Below, piece by piece: positions 53,168 through 63,058 of a stretch of DNA of 64,000 bases. The notes beneath the pieces were generated by a model, which worked only from the letters and a program-made list of their open reading frames with translations, was not told where the DNA came from and did not search any database. This stretch comes from Pyrinomonadaceae bacterium (GTDB lineage: Bacteria > Acidobacteriota > Blastocatellia > Pyrinomonadales > Pyrinomonadaceae). Positions within the stretch are counted from its first letter, which is position 1; each line of letters opens with the position of its first letter. The stretch is from NCBI GenBank assembly GCA_014380365.1, contig JACMJZ010000026.1:62001-126000 (forward strand), written 5' to 3'. The position numbers and the translations under genes are program-made.

Positions 53168-54496
53168 TTAACGCTGAGTTTGGGAAGATGTCCCATCCTG
53201 CGAGGGAGCGGGCGTCGCAACCGGCTCCGGCTGGATTGTTTCCTGGTAAATGTATCTCGTGTCCAGCAGTTTAAGAATAACGGCTGACTTCACAGCGTTT
53301 CGTTCACGGTCCATGCTGATAATTCCCGTGATGCCACTGAAGTTTTTAGTCTCGGCGAGGGCGTCGCGAAGTTTTGGTCCTTCGCTTGTACCCGCCCTTT
53401 GCATCGCTTCGGCGAGAAACCGGAGCGCGTCGTAAGCCAGCGCAGCGTGCGCGTCAGGCGTGAGATTGCGATAACGCTGGCGGTAGTTTTGCACAAAGGT
53501 TTTGATGTTCTCAGCCGGATCGTCTGCTGAATAGTGGTTGGAAATGTAGGAATTGTTGAGCGCGTCTCCGCCCAGCTCCCACAGTTCGGGCGCATCCCAG
53601 CCATCGGCTCCGAGCAACGGGACGGTCAAGCCGAGTTGGCGTGCTTGCTTAGCGATCAGAGCCACATCACCGTAGTAACCCGGAATATAAACCACGTCAG
53701 GGTTGGCCGCCTTAATGGCGCTCAACTGCCCGCGGTAATCCGCGTCGCCTTGCTTGTACGATTGCTTGGCGACCAGATGGCCGTCTAGTTTGACGAAGCT
53801 GTACTCAAAAAAGTCCGTCAAGCCGCGGCTGTAGGGGGAATTGAAGTCGAGCATGATGGCCGCTCTCCTGGCCTTCAACGTGTTAGCGGCAAATTTGGCC
53901 ATCACTTCGCCCTGGAACGCATCGATGTAACAAGCGCGGAAGATGTAGTCGCCGACCTGGGTAACCGCGGGGTTGGTTGATGACGGCGCGATCAGCGGCA
54001 CTTTAGCTGACTGCGCTTTAGGCGCCGCCGCCAAACTATTTCCCGAAGCGCCGGCCCCGATGATCGCCACTACTTTGTAATTATCTATTAGCCTGCCGGT
54101 GAGCTGCGCGGCCGACTCCGGACTCCCCTTGTCATCTTCGAAGACCACATCAATCTGTTTACCGTTGATTCCGCCGCTCTGATTGATTTCATCCGCCGCC
54201 ATCAACACGCCGTTTCTTGCTGACTCACCGTAGTTGAAAGTGGGCCCGGAAAGATCACCGAAGAATCCGATTTTAACTGTCGAGCCATCCGCAGCGTCTT
54301 GTTGTTGGCGGGAACAGGAAAGCGAGATAGAGATGAGGGAGAACGAGAGCAGAAGAGCGAGCCAACTGTGCCCGCGGCTTTTTCGGTGCTCTCCGCGCTG
54401 GGAGCGCAGGCGTCCTGCCTGCAATGAGGCGGGGTCTTTGCCCCGCCGAAAAGTGTCATGAGGGCGCGGCCCGGGTGGAATTCGTAATTTACTCAC
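53168..54496 (-). CDS. Branched-chain amino-acid-type substrate-binding lipoprotein (first)
   Basis: Family LivJ/LivK. Mature part has KIGFFGDLSGPTFNYGESARN, INQSGGINGKQIDVVFEDD, APSSTNPAVTQVGDYIFRAC, and YIPGYYGDVALIAKQA. The lipobox is LISISLSC. The start is unclear: no ATG lies just before the signal peptide. I take GTG at 54496, which overlaps the livF stop, but the n-region would then be more than 50 residues long and pass through a GC-rich hairpin (54402-54448). An internal TTG at 54424 is another option. The C-terminus is Pro/Gln/Ser-rich (PVATPAPSQDGTSSQTQR). Confidence 0.75.
   Translation of the reverse strand: MSKLRIPPGPRPHDTFRRGKDPASLQAGRLRSQRGEHRKSRGHSWLALLLSFSLISISLSCSRQQQDAADGSTVKIGFFGDLSGPTFNYGESARNGVLMAADEINQSGGINGKQIDVVFEDDKGSPESAAQLTGRLIDNYKVVAIIGAGASGNSLAAAPKAQSAKVPLIAPSSTNPAVTQVGDYIFRACYIDAFQGEVMAKFAANTLKARRAAIMLDFNSPYSRGLTDFFEYSFVKLDGHLVAKQSYKQGDADYRGQLSAIKAANPDVVYIPGYYGDVALIAKQARQLGLTVPLLGADGWDAPELWELGGDALNNSYISNHYSADDPAENIKTFVQNYRQRYRNLTPDAHAALAYDALRFLAEAMQRAGTSEGPKLRDALAETKNFSGITGIISMDRERNAVKSAVILKLLDTRYIYQETIQPEPVATPAPSQDGTSSQTQR
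54402..54448. repeat. GC-rich hairpin in the 5' end of the binding-protein frame
   Basis: Two adjacent palindromes, GCAGGCGTCCTGCCTGC and GGCGGGGTCTTTGCCCCGCC. They lie inside the frame as annotated, which suggests that the true start is further downstream. Confidence 0.6.
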
Positions 54497-55193
54497 CAAG
54501 GTAAGCTTCTTTGATTCTCGGATCGGCGGCAAGTTCTTTGGAGGGCCCTTCCATAACGATCCTTCCCGTCTCCAAAACGTAGGCGCGGTCAGAGTGGCCC
54601 AGCGCGGCGTGCGCGTTTTGTTCTACCAGGAGAATCGTGGTTCCTTTGCCCCTGATCTCGTCGATTGCTTCGAAGATGGTGTGCACGACCAAAGGCGCCA
54701 GACCAAGCGATGGCTCATCCAGAAGCAGGAGACGTGGGTTCGACATCAACGCCCGGCCGATCGCCAGCATCTGCTGCTCGCCTCCCGACAGGGTTCCGGC
54801 CTTTTGTGATTCGCGCTCCTTCAAACGCTTAAACATAGTGAACGCACGTTCCATATCCGCGGCGACTTTCTTCTTGTCTTTGTTCAGGTAGGCGCCCATT
54901 TGCAGGTTTTCGCGCACGGAAAGATTTGCGAATACCCCTCGTCCTTCGGGCGACATTGAAATTCCGCGAGCTACCAGCTTGTGGGTTGGCGTGCCGCTAA
55001 TGTCTTGGCCTTCGAACACGACCCGGCCCTGCCGCGGTTCTAGCAAACCGGTAATCGTGCGCAAAGTAGTCGTCTTGCCGGCGCCATTCGCTCCGATCAA
55101 AGTGACTACTTCACCCTCCTTGACGTGCATCGAGATTCCGGTCAGGGCCTCGATAGCGCCGTAGTTTACCGATACGTTTTCTAACTTAAGCAT
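54489..55193 (-). CDS. livF: Branched-chain amino-acid ABC transporter ATP-binding protein LivF-like
   Basis: 234 residues with Walker A GANGAGKTT, Q-loop MSPEGRGVF, signature LSGGEQQMLA, Walker B LLLLDEPSLGLAP and switch LLVEQNA. The PEGRGVF segment is typical of LivF. It energises import with LivG. A hairpin separates it from livG, 75 bases upstream. The following binding-protein gene may overlap its stop codon. Confidence 0.95.
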   Translation of the reverse strand: MLKLENVSVNYGAIEALTGISMHVKEGEVVTLIGANGAGKTTTLRTITGLLEPRQGRVVFEGQDISGTPTHKLVARGISMSPEGRGVFANLSVRENLQMGAYLNKDKKKVAADMERAFTMFKRLKERESQKAGTLSGGEQQMLAIGRALMSNPRLLLLDEPSLGLAPLVVHTIFEAIDEIRGKGTTILLVEQNAHAALGHSDRAYVLETGRIVMEGPSKELAADPRIKEAYLGE

Positions 55194-55199
55194 AAAAAG

Positions 55200-55268
55200 T
55201 TCAGGGGTTAGGTGACGGGTGTCAGGTACCGGGTTTGACTGACACCCGATACCTGGGCCCCGATACCG
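55200..55268. repeat. Hairpin of the GGTGTCAGGTACCGGG family
   Basis: GGTGTCAGGTACCGGG with ACACCCGATACCTGGGCCCC, plus an outer GGTGACGGGT. It lies between livG and livF within the operon and reaches the livG stop. Confidence 0.7.
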
Positions 55269-56080
55269 CTAATCGCCAAGGTACGCCTCTATGACTTTTG
55301 GATCGTTCTTAATTTGTTCCGGCAGTCCCAGCGCAATCGACTTACCGTAGTCTACAACCTGGATTCTTTCGCAGACGCCCATCACTACCTTCATGTTGTG
55401 CTCGACGAGAAGGATAGTTAAGCCAAAGCGGTCGCGAATCTGCTTGATCAGTTTCATCAAGTCTTCCTGCTCCGAAGGGTTCATCCCTGCGGCCGGCTCG
55501 TCGAGCAACAAGAGCTGCGGTCGGGTGGCGAGCGCGCGCACGATCTCGAGTCGTCGCTGCTTTCCGTAGGGCAGGCTCGTGCCGCCCTCGTCCTTCGAAT
55601 CCTCGAGATCGAAGATGGCAAGCAACTCCATGCAGTAATCGCGCGAAGTCTTTTCGCACCTGCGGAAGCGCGTCGTCCGCAGAATTACATCCGCCAACGT
55701 TTGATTCGTGTGAATGTGACAGGCAGTCATCACATTGTCGAGCACGCTCATGCTGGGGAAGAGGCGGATGTTCTGAAACGTCCGTGACACGCCATGCGCC
55801 GCGATTTCGTAAGGCCGTTTGCCGTCAATGCGCTTGCCTTCGAAATGAATTTCGCCGGAGGTTGGCTGGTAGACACCGGTCAGGAGATTAAAGATAGTGG
55901 TCTTGCCCGCGCCGTTGGGACCGATGAGTCCGTAGATCTCACCGGGCTGCACGGCCATGTCGAGTTCGCTGACGGCTACCAGGCCCCCGAAACGAATCGT
56001 GGCCTTGTCAGTTCTCAGGATCGCGCCAGTCGCTGGAGGTGGTGCGGCGTTCGCTGTGCCGGCCGAATTAAGATCCGTAC

Positions 56081-56084
<4 letters not shown>
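55269..56084 (-). CDS. livG: Branched-chain amino-acid ABC transporter ATP-binding protein LivG-like
   Basis: 271 residues. Walker A GPNGAGKTT, LFPSMSVLDNVMTACH, signature LPYGKQRRLEIVRAL (a Gly-Lys-Gln form of the ABC signature typical of LivG), Walker B LLLDEPAAGMNPSE and switch LLVEHNM. An N-terminal extension (about 25 residues, Ala/Pro-rich) precedes the domain. The ATG overlaps the livM stop in an ATGA. Confidence 0.95.
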
Positions 56085-57181
<1,097 letters not shown>

Positions 57182-57189
57182 AAGAATCG

Positions 57190-57319
57190 AGAAGTCAGAC
57201 AGTCAGAGATCAGAGGTCAGAGATCGGAGATCGGAGGTCAAAAGACAAGGCAAAGGGTTTTCCATACTGATCTCTGACCTCCGACTTCTGATCTCTGACC
57301 TCTGACTTCTGACCTCTGG
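57190..57319. repeat. Hairpin of the GTCAGAGGTCAGAG word family
   Basis: Left arm built from GTCAGAGATCAGAGGTCAG and AGATCGGAGATCGGAGG, right arm from CTGATCTCTGACCTCCGAC and TTCTGATCTCTGACC. About 130 bases long, the longest hairpin in the window, between livH and livM. Confidence 0.85.
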
Positions 57320-57320
57320 T

Positions 57321-58289
57321 TCAGACTTTTTCCTGCGCCACCGAACCCAGCAGACCTGAGGGGCGGAAAAGGAGTATCAGAATCAAAATCGCAAACGCGA
57401 CCGCGTCTTTGTACGTCGGAGATAAATAGCCAACGACCATGGTTTCGGTAATACCGATCAGCAGGCCACCCAGCACGGCGCCCGGAATGTTGCCAATGCC
57501 ACCAAGCACTGCCGCCACAAACGCTTTCAAGCCAACCAGGATGCCCATCAATGGATCAATGCGCGGAATGCGAATCGCCACCAGCACGCCCGCAGCGGCC
57601 GCGAGCGCGGAGCCAAGGGCGAAGGTGAACATGATGATGCGATCCGTGTTGATGCCCATCAGTTTCGCCGATTGCAGGTTGAACGAAACAGCGCGCATTG
57701 CCCGACCAGTCTTCGTCCGAAAGACGACGAGCTGCAGACCAATCATCAACGCGATGGCAATTACGAGCACGATGATGTCGGCGCTGTTAATACTCGCTCC
57801 GCCAAACAAGTCGATGTTACGTTTCTTGAAGAGTTCCGGGAAAAACTTTGGATCGGCGCCGAAGACCACCTGGCCCCCGTTTTCCAGCAGCAGAGAAACG
57901 CCGATGGCCGTGATCAGCGCAGTCAGACGTGAGTACTTACGAACTGGTCGATAGGCGAAGCGTTCGATGATCACGCCGAGTGCTGCGCAGATCGCCATGG
58001 CCAGCAGCATCACGACCAGAGCCGTGATCAGCGACGGCTCCATCGCGCCACTGCCCAACAACCCGCGGGCGATTAAACCGTCGGCGCTCTGACCGATTGC
58101 CTGCGCGCCCCTTGCGCCGAGACCATTGGCCAGGTAATAGCCCATGAAGGCCCCGACCATGTAGACGTCGCCGTGCGCGAAGTTGATCAGCTTCAGCACA
58201 CCGTAGACCATCGTATAACCGAGGGCGATGAGCGAGTAGATCGCGCCCAGCGAAATCCCGTTGATAAGCTGTTGCAGGAACGTGCTCAT
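57321..58289 (-). CDS. livH: Branched-chain amino-acid ABC transporter permease LivH-like
   Basis: 322 residues, about eight membrane segments. Motifs: QQLINGISLGAIYSLIALGY, TMVYGVLKLINFAHGDVYMV, and the permease loop MRAVSFNLQSAKLMGINTDR then IMFTFALGSALAA. Pairs with LivM. It contains an unusual stretch between helices (GARGAQAIGQSADGLIARGLL) of about 25 residues. Confidence 0.94.
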   Translation of the reverse strand: MSTFLQQLINGISLGAIYSLIALGYTMVYGVLKLINFAHGDVYMVGAFMGYYLANGLGARGAQAIGQSADGLIARGLLGSGAMEPSLITALVVMLLAMAICAALGVIIERFAYRPVRKYSRLTALITAIGVSLLLENGGQVVFGADPKFFPELFKKRNIDLFGGASINSADIIVLVIAIALMIGLQLVVFRTKTGRAMRAVSFNLQSAKLMGINTDRIIMFTFALGSALAAAAGVLVAIRIPRIDPLMGILVGLKAFVAAVLGGIGNIPGAVLGGLLIGITETMVVGYLSPTYKDAVAFAILILILLFRPSGLLGSVAQEKV

Positions 58290-58346
58290 ACTTATGACTT
58301 GTGATCCAGGGCTTGGTTCAGAATGCTAGTTAGTAACGAAACCGCC

Positions 58347-59663
58347 TTAAGGTGTGGCTGTTTTCACCGGCGACTTCGCTGCAGCCGGCGAAGTGGTCAT
58401 CGCGGGACTCTTGGTTGCTGCTGGAGATGTCTTAGCCGCCGGTGATGCTCCGGTTGCAGGCGCTGCGGGTGACGCGGCAGCAGCGGGGGAAGCACTTGTG
58501 GCGGCGGTCGGCATCGCCGCGCCTTCAACCTGAACGCGCTCCGCCACAACAAACTTTCCGCCGGCTTCAATTTTGACCATGACGATCGGTTTAACCGCGT
58601 CGCGATTTTCGTTGAAAGTTACTTTTCCGGTTACTCCGGGAAACTCCTTAGTGTCTGCCAGGGCCTGGCGAATAGCGGCGCCGTCAAGCGAGTTGGCGCG
58701 CTTGATAGCGTCAAACATGATTCGCGCGGCGTCGTAAGCAGTGGCGGCCAGCGCATCGGGAACCGTGCCGTAGCGCGTTTTGAAGTCAGTCACAAATTTC
58801 TGGACGATTGGATCGACATCATCGGGGGAATAATGGTTACTGAAATAACAGCCATCGAGGGCCGCGCCGCCGATCTGATACAGGCTCGGGGAGTCCCATC
58901 CGTCGCCGCCGACCAGCGGAACGGTGATGCCCTTATCGCGCGCCTGCTTTGCAAACAAAGCAACATCTCCGTAATAACCGGGCACAAAAATCACATCCGG
59001 GTTAGCGCCTTTGATGGAAGTGATCTGCGCGTTGAAATCCTGATCGCCTGCCTGGTACGACTGGGTTACTACGACTTGCCCGCCGAGCCGGGTAAACACT
59101 TCGCTGATGACTTTCTCCAAGCCAGTCGAATAATCGTTCTTGCGATCAACCATCAGCGCGGCGCGCTTGGCGTTGAGGCTCTTCGCTCCAAACTGAGCGA
59201 TAGCCGCGCCTTGCACCGGATCGATGAAGCAGCTGCGGAAAATGTAATCGCCCTTCTTCGTAACTTCGGGGTTGGTCGAAGACGGAGTCAACATCGGAAT
59301 CTTTGCGTTTTGCGCGATGGGGGCCGCGGCAATCGACCGCGAGCTGGCCACTTCACCCAGAATGGCGTGCACCTGATCCTGAGTGACAAACTTGGTAACG
59401 ATGGTCGCAGCCTCAGATGCGTCTGAGCGATCGTCTTGTATGAGGAGTTCGACCTGCTTGCCATTGATGCCGCCAGCGAGGTTCACTTCATCGGCGGCCA
59501 TCTTGATGCCGTTGACCGAGGAGATACCGAAGTTGGCGGTGTCTCCGGTGGTCGACATGAAGACGCCGATTCTGACTTTGTCGCCGCCGCTCCCTGAGGG
59601 CTGGCAGGCGAGGGCCAAGAGCAAGCTGGCAACAATCGTTAGGCTAAGTAGGATGCGTTTCAT
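58347..59663 (-). CDS. Branched-chain amino-acid-type substrate-binding lipoprotein (second)
   Basis: 438 residues from MKRILLSLTIVASLLLALAC, a lipoprotein signal ending LALAC. Periplasmic-binding fold: RIGVFMSTTGDTANFGISSV, NLAGGINGKQVELLIQDDRS, LTPSSTNPEVTKKGDYIFRS, FVPGYYGDVALFAKQARDKG. The C-terminus is a 55-residue low-complexity tail rich in Ala, Pro, Ser, Thr and Lys, with the unit SPAA repeated several times, absent from typical LivK. The mature domain resembles the first binding protein (53168) closely. I start at 59663 rather than 59711. This is the first gene of the operon. Confidence 0.9.
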   Translation of the reverse strand: MKRILLSLTIVASLLLALACQPSGSGGDKVRIGVFMSTTGDTANFGISSVNGIKMAADEVNLAGGINGKQVELLIQDDRSDASEAATIVTKFVTQDQVHAILGEVASSRSIAAAPIAQNAKIPMLTPSSTNPEVTKKGDYIFRSCFIDPVQGAAIAQFGAKSLNAKRAALMVDRKNDYSTGLEKVISEVFTRLGGQVVVTQSYQAGDQDFNAQITSIKGANPDVIFVPGYYGDVALFAKQARDKGITVPLVGGDGWDSPSLYQIGGAALDGCYFSNHYSPDDVDPIVQKFVTDFKTRYGTVPDALAATAYDAARIMFDAIKRANSLDGAAIRQALADTKEFPGVTGKVTFNENRDAVKPIVMVKIEAGGKFVVAERVQVEGAAMPTAATSASPAAAASPAAPATGASPAAKTSPAATKSPAMTTSPAAAKSPVKTATP

Positions 59664-60027
59664 ATAGTCCTCACGGGCGATTAGTTTTGGTGAACCGTTT
59701 TTGTGAACCAAAGCTCGGATGCGAAGCGAACCGGGGAGACTTCCATCCGCAATCGGGTAACATTTTTACTGTAGGCTTAAAATCGAGGCTGAATAATAGC
59801 TTCCCGAGCGTTAATGACGCAATCCTTAACTGCGATGTAACGCAGAGTGGGACAGACATTCCTGTCTGTCAGGCGTTGGGGAGATGTCGATTGTGAGTGT
59901 CGAAGTACGAAACAAAACCGGACAGACAGGAATGTCTGACCTACCAAGCGGCGCGCAGGCTTACAGTTTGCGTTACTGTAGCCGAAAAACGTGGAATTTA
60001 GTTTGCACCTCATCTAGACTGCGACCA
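59664..60027. other. Divergent intergenic region between the liv operon and the decarboxylase gene
   Basis: About 360 bases. A GGACAG-family inverted repeat (59849-59943) is followed by a GGCTTACAGTTTGCGTTAC-type half-element (about 59960-59978). No clear promoter sequence was picked out. Confidence 0.5.
59849..59943. repeat. Inverted repeat of the GGACAG family
   Basis: GTGGGACAGACATTCCTGTC then TGTC at 59849-59872 pairs with GACAGACAGGAATGTCTGAC then CTAC at 59920-59943; the left arm is itself palindromic (GACAGACATTCCTGTCTGTC). Relative of 22608. Confidence 0.8.
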
Positions 60028-61518
60028 ATGACTAAAACTGGAGCAGGACTCTCGCCAGCCTCAGGCGACATGAGCGCGGAGGAATTTCGGCGCTTTGGTC
60101 ACGAGCTAATCGACTGGATCGCAAAATACTTTGAGCGCATCGAGGATCTGCCGGTACTCTCCCAAATCGAGCCCGGTGATTTGAAGGCGCAACTCCCGCA
60201 GTCCCCGCCGGCGTCCGGCGAATCGATGCAACAGATTATCGCCGATGTCGATCGGCTGATCGTTCCCGCGCTCACCCACTGGAGCCATCCTTCTTTCTTC
60301 GCCTACTTTGCTACGTCAACCTCGGCGCCGGGAATCTTCGGCGAACTCCTGAGTGCCGCTTTCGATAACAAGGCGATGCTTTGGCGCACCTCGCCGGCGT
60401 CCACCGAGTTGGAAGAGGTCACCCTTGATTGGTTGCGTCAGATGATGGGACTCGACGCGGGCTACACCGGAATGATTTACGACACGGCTTCAGTTTCCAG
60501 CATGCACGCCATCGCCGCGGCGCGCGAGGGAGTCGAGCTGCGCATCCGCGAAGAGGGAATGAGCGGACGCAGCGACCTGCCCTTATTGCGTGTCTATACT
60601 TCCGAGCAGGCCCACTCGTCGATTGAAAAGGGAGTTATCACGTTGGGACTGGGCCAGCGCGGGTTACGAAAAATTCCCACGGACGCCGCGTTTCGGATGG
60701 ATGCCAAGGCCCTGGCCGACGCGATTGAAGAAGACAAGCAAAACGGCTACGTACCATTTTGTATTGTCGCCACAGTGGGAACTACGTCCACCTCGAGCAT
60801 CGATCCGGTGGCGGAGATCATTCCCATCGGCGAGAAGCATGCGATGTGGCTGCACGTCGACGCAGCTTATGCGGGTTCGGCAGCGGTAGTTCCCGAGCTG
60901 CGCCACATTCTGAAAGGCTCCGAGCGCGCCGATTCTGTCGCAGTCAATCCGCACAAATGGTTGTTCACCCCCTTCGATCTTTCTGTTCTTTATTGTCGCC
61001 ACATGGATCTTTTGCGGCGAGCGTTTTCTTTAGTGCCTGAATATTTGCGTACGCCCGAGCAGGATAACGTGCGCAGCGGCTCCGACTATGGCATTCAACT
61101 GGGGCGCCGCTTCCGGGCGTTAAAGCTTTGGATGATCATTCGCTACTTCGGCCACGAAGGTTTGGCCGCGCGGATACGCGAGCATTGCCGGCTGGCGAAA
61201 GTCTTTGCTTCGTGGGTGGAAGAATCTGCCGACTGGGAACTGATGGCGCCTGTGCCGCTGGCGCTGGTTTGTTTTCGCGCGCGTCCGCGCCTTGATTCAG
61301 TTGACGAATCTGAAAGCAACGCGCGCCTCGATGTCTTAAATGAAGCGATCATGCATGGCGTGAATGCGACCGGGAAGGCTTTGCTCTCTCACACAAAACT
61401 AAACGACAAAATCACGCTCCGACTCTCCGTCGGCAATATTCGCACGACTGAGAAACACGTGCGCCAGGTTTGGGAATTATTGAATGAGCAATTAGAGTTG
61501 CTCAGCCAGCGGTCGTAG
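60028..61518 (+). CDS. PLP-dependent group II amino-acid decarboxylase
   Basis: 496 residues from MTKTGAGLSPASGDMSAEEF; a longer frame from 59884 would translate a hairpin. The aromatic amino-acid decarboxylase-like fold is clear: EFRRFGHELIDWIAKYFERI, THWSHPSFFAYFATSTSAPG, MIYDTASVSSMHAIAAAREG, WLHVDAAYAGSAAVVPEL, and the PLP lysine in VNPHKWLFTPFDLS (Lys310). The substrate (Trp, Tyr, Phe, DOPA or another) cannot be decided. The flanking genes give no hint. Confidence 0.88.
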   Translation: MTKTGAGLSPASGDMSAEEFRRFGHELIDWIAKYFERIEDLPVLSQIEPGDLKAQLPQSPPASGESMQQIIADVDRLIVPALTHWSHPSFFAYFATSTSAPGIFGELLSAAFDNKAMLWRTSPASTELEEVTLDWLRQMMGLDAGYTGMIYDTASVSSMHAIAAAREGVELRIREEGMSGRSDLPLLRVYTSEQAHSSIEKGVITLGLGQRGLRKIPTDAAFRMDAKALADAIEEDKQNGYVPFCIVATVGTTSTSSIDPVAEIIPIGEKHAMWLHVDAAYAGSAAVVPELRHILKGSERADSVAVNPHKWLFTPFDLSVLYCRHMDLLRRAFSLVPEYLRTPEQDNVRSGSDYGIQLGRRFRALKLWMIIRYFGHEGLAARIREHCRLAKVFASWVEESADWELMAPVPLALVCFRARPRLDSVDESESNARLDVLNEAIMHGVNATGKALLSHTKLNDKITLRLSVGNIRTTEKHVRQVWELLNEQLELLSQRS

Positions 61519-61567
61519 ATGTCCGACAAACTTCAGTTTGTTGGACTTGGATTCTAAGGGAGGAGAA

Positions 61568-62152
61568 ATGAAATCATCGCGGAACCTTTTTCAACTTGTT
61601 GCTTGTCTATTGCTCTGTAGCCTGCCTGCCATTGCGCAGTCGCCCGCTACAGACGCGAAACAGTTTAGTAAGGACGGACTGACGTTTAGTTACCCCGTGG
61701 GTTGGAGCATTGAAGATTCCAGCAACGAAGACCTGCAACAGTTGACCCTGACAAACCCTCGCAGCGAGGCGCAGCTCAGGCTCTTTGTTCATCGCGGTCG
61801 TATCTCCGCGGACAAGCTGGCCCAAGCAAAAAAATCTCTGATCGATCCTTACCTGGCTTCAACCTTCAAGCAGTTCGAAGATATGGGCGCAAAGCCGGTA
61901 CGCTCGGACGCCAGTCTGGACATCGGCAGCACCAAGGCCGAAGGCGTCATCATCCGCGCCATGCTCGACGAGCCGGGCGCCGCGGAGATTTACTGGGCCT
62001 TAATAAATCAGCGCGTCGTTGTGCTGACGCTGTTCGGCCCGGACAAAGCGCTCAAACAGGCGGCGCCAGTGTGGGACCAGTTAAGAAAGAGCCTACAAAT
62101 CGCAGAGTCGCAACCGGCAGATAAACCTACGCCGAAACCCACTCCCAAGTAG
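61568..62152 (+). CDS. Exported hypothetical protein
   Basis: 194 residues from MKSSRNLFQLVACLLLCSLP, a signal peptide ending AIAQ. GGGAGGAGAA precedes this ATG, so the start is firm. The mature domain (about 25-175; FSKDGLTFSYPVGWSIEDSS, QLTLTNPRSEAQLRLFVHRG, YWALINQRVVVLTLFG) resembles the PsbP/DcrB-like fold of small exported proteins. The tail is rich in Pro, Lys and Thr (PADKPTPKPTPK). Function unknown. Confidence 0.7.
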   Translation: MKSSRNLFQLVACLLLCSLPAIAQSPATDAKQFSKDGLTFSYPVGWSIEDSSNEDLQQLTLTNPRSEAQLRLFVHRGRISADKLAQAKKSLIDPYLASTFKQFEDMGAKPVRSDASLDIGSTKAEGVIIRAMLDEPGAAEIYWALINQRVVVLTLFGPDKALKQAAPVWDQLRKSLQIAESQPADKPTPKPTPK

Positions 62153-62208
62153 AGCTGGGGCTAACTGACGACCGGATTAGTGATGACACTGCTTGCAGAG
62201 ACGAACAA

Positions 62209-62670
62209 ATGCGGTTTGTTAGAGAGAGCTTTATCGCAGCAACCCCCGAGCGCGTTTTCGAATTTCATGAACAGCCAAATGTCCTGACCTTGCTGCTGCC
62301 GCCTTGGGAGACCGCGCGCGTAATTCAGCCCGCGAAGATTTCGGAAGTTGGTTCTCAGGCGATAGTTGAGACCAGGGTGTTTGGCCCGATAACTGTGCGC
62401 TGGGTCGCGGAACACACACTCTATGATCCGCCACGCGTGTTCGAGGACATACAGTTGAAGGGACCTTTTCGGAGTTGGCGGCATCGACACGTGGTCGAGC
62501 CGCATGCTGATGGAGCTCTGCTGCGTGATGAAATAGACTACGAACCGCCCCTGGGATTTTTAGGGCGTGCGTTTGCGCCGTTGCTTGTTGAGCGGCGGCT
62601 CAGGAAGCTTTTCCATTACCGTCATGAAGTCACCCGTCGATGGTGTGAAGGACAAAAGGAAGTCGTTTAG
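62209..62670 (+). CDS. SRPBCC/START-fold ligand-binding protein
   Basis: 153 residues with the SRPBCC pattern: RFVRESFIAATPERVFEFHE, then LPPWETARVIQPAKISEVGS and LRDEIDYEPPLGFLGRAFAP, ending LLVERRLRKLFHYRHEVTRR. Proteins of this group bind hydrophobic ligands or act as cyclases; the ligand is unknown. The stop codon is part of a REP element. Confidence 0.82.
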   Translation: MRFVRESFIAATPERVFEFHEQPNVLTLLLPPWETARVIQPAKISEVGSQAIVETRVFGPITVRWVAEHTLYDPPRVFEDIQLKGPFRSWRHRHVVEPHADGALLRDEIDYEPPLGFLGRAFAPLLVERRLRKLFHYRHEVTRRWCEGQKEVV

Positions 62671-62738
62671 AGTACAACCTTCAGGTTGCCCTCCTGCTTA
62701 CACAGCAAGCTGAAGCTTGTACTCTGAACAGCTTGAGT
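62665..62738. repeat. REP element containing a stop codon
   Basis: Left half GTTTAGAGTACAACC then TTCAGGTTGC at 62665-62689, right half GCAAGCTGAAGCTTG then TACTCTGAAC at 62705-62729. The TAG at 62668-62670 is the stop codon of the SRPBCC gene. Mini-stem variants differ between halves (C:G and G:C). Confidence 0.85.
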
Positions 62739-62760
62739 GAACTCTAGACTTATCTAAGCT

Positions 62761-63051
62761 ATGCTGACTCATATTGTTATCTGGAAGTATCGGGCTGACG
62801 TTGAAGCGGAGGTGCGCGAGGAGCACGTCCGGTTGCTCAGCAAATTACCTGCGGCCATCAAAGAGATCGAGAGTCTGCAAGTGGGGTTCGATATGGTGCG
62901 TCTGCCGCGTTCCTACGACAGTGGCCTCGTAGCTACATTTAAGGATCGGGCGGCGCTGCAGGCCTACACGGTCCATCTCGAGCATGTGAAAGCTGCCGAG
63001 TTTGGCAGGAAGATCAGCGAGCACGTTGCGTCGGTCGATTTCGAGATTTGA
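62761..63051 (+). CDS. Dabb-family (stress-responsive A/B barrel) protein
   Basis: 96 residues. The Dabb pattern is present: LTHIVIWKYRADVEAEVREE, then LPAAIKEIESLQVGFDMVRL and GLVATFKDRAALQAYTVHLE with EHVKAAEF. Such proteins form small dimeric alpha/beta barrels of varied or unknown function. The next gene starts eight bases later. Confidence 0.85.
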   Translation: MLTHIVIWKYRADVEAEVREEHVRLLSKLPAAIKEIESLQVGFDMVRLPRSYDSGLVATFKDRAALQAYTVHLEHVKAAEFGRKISEHVASVDFEI

Positions 63052-63058
63052 GTCCCCG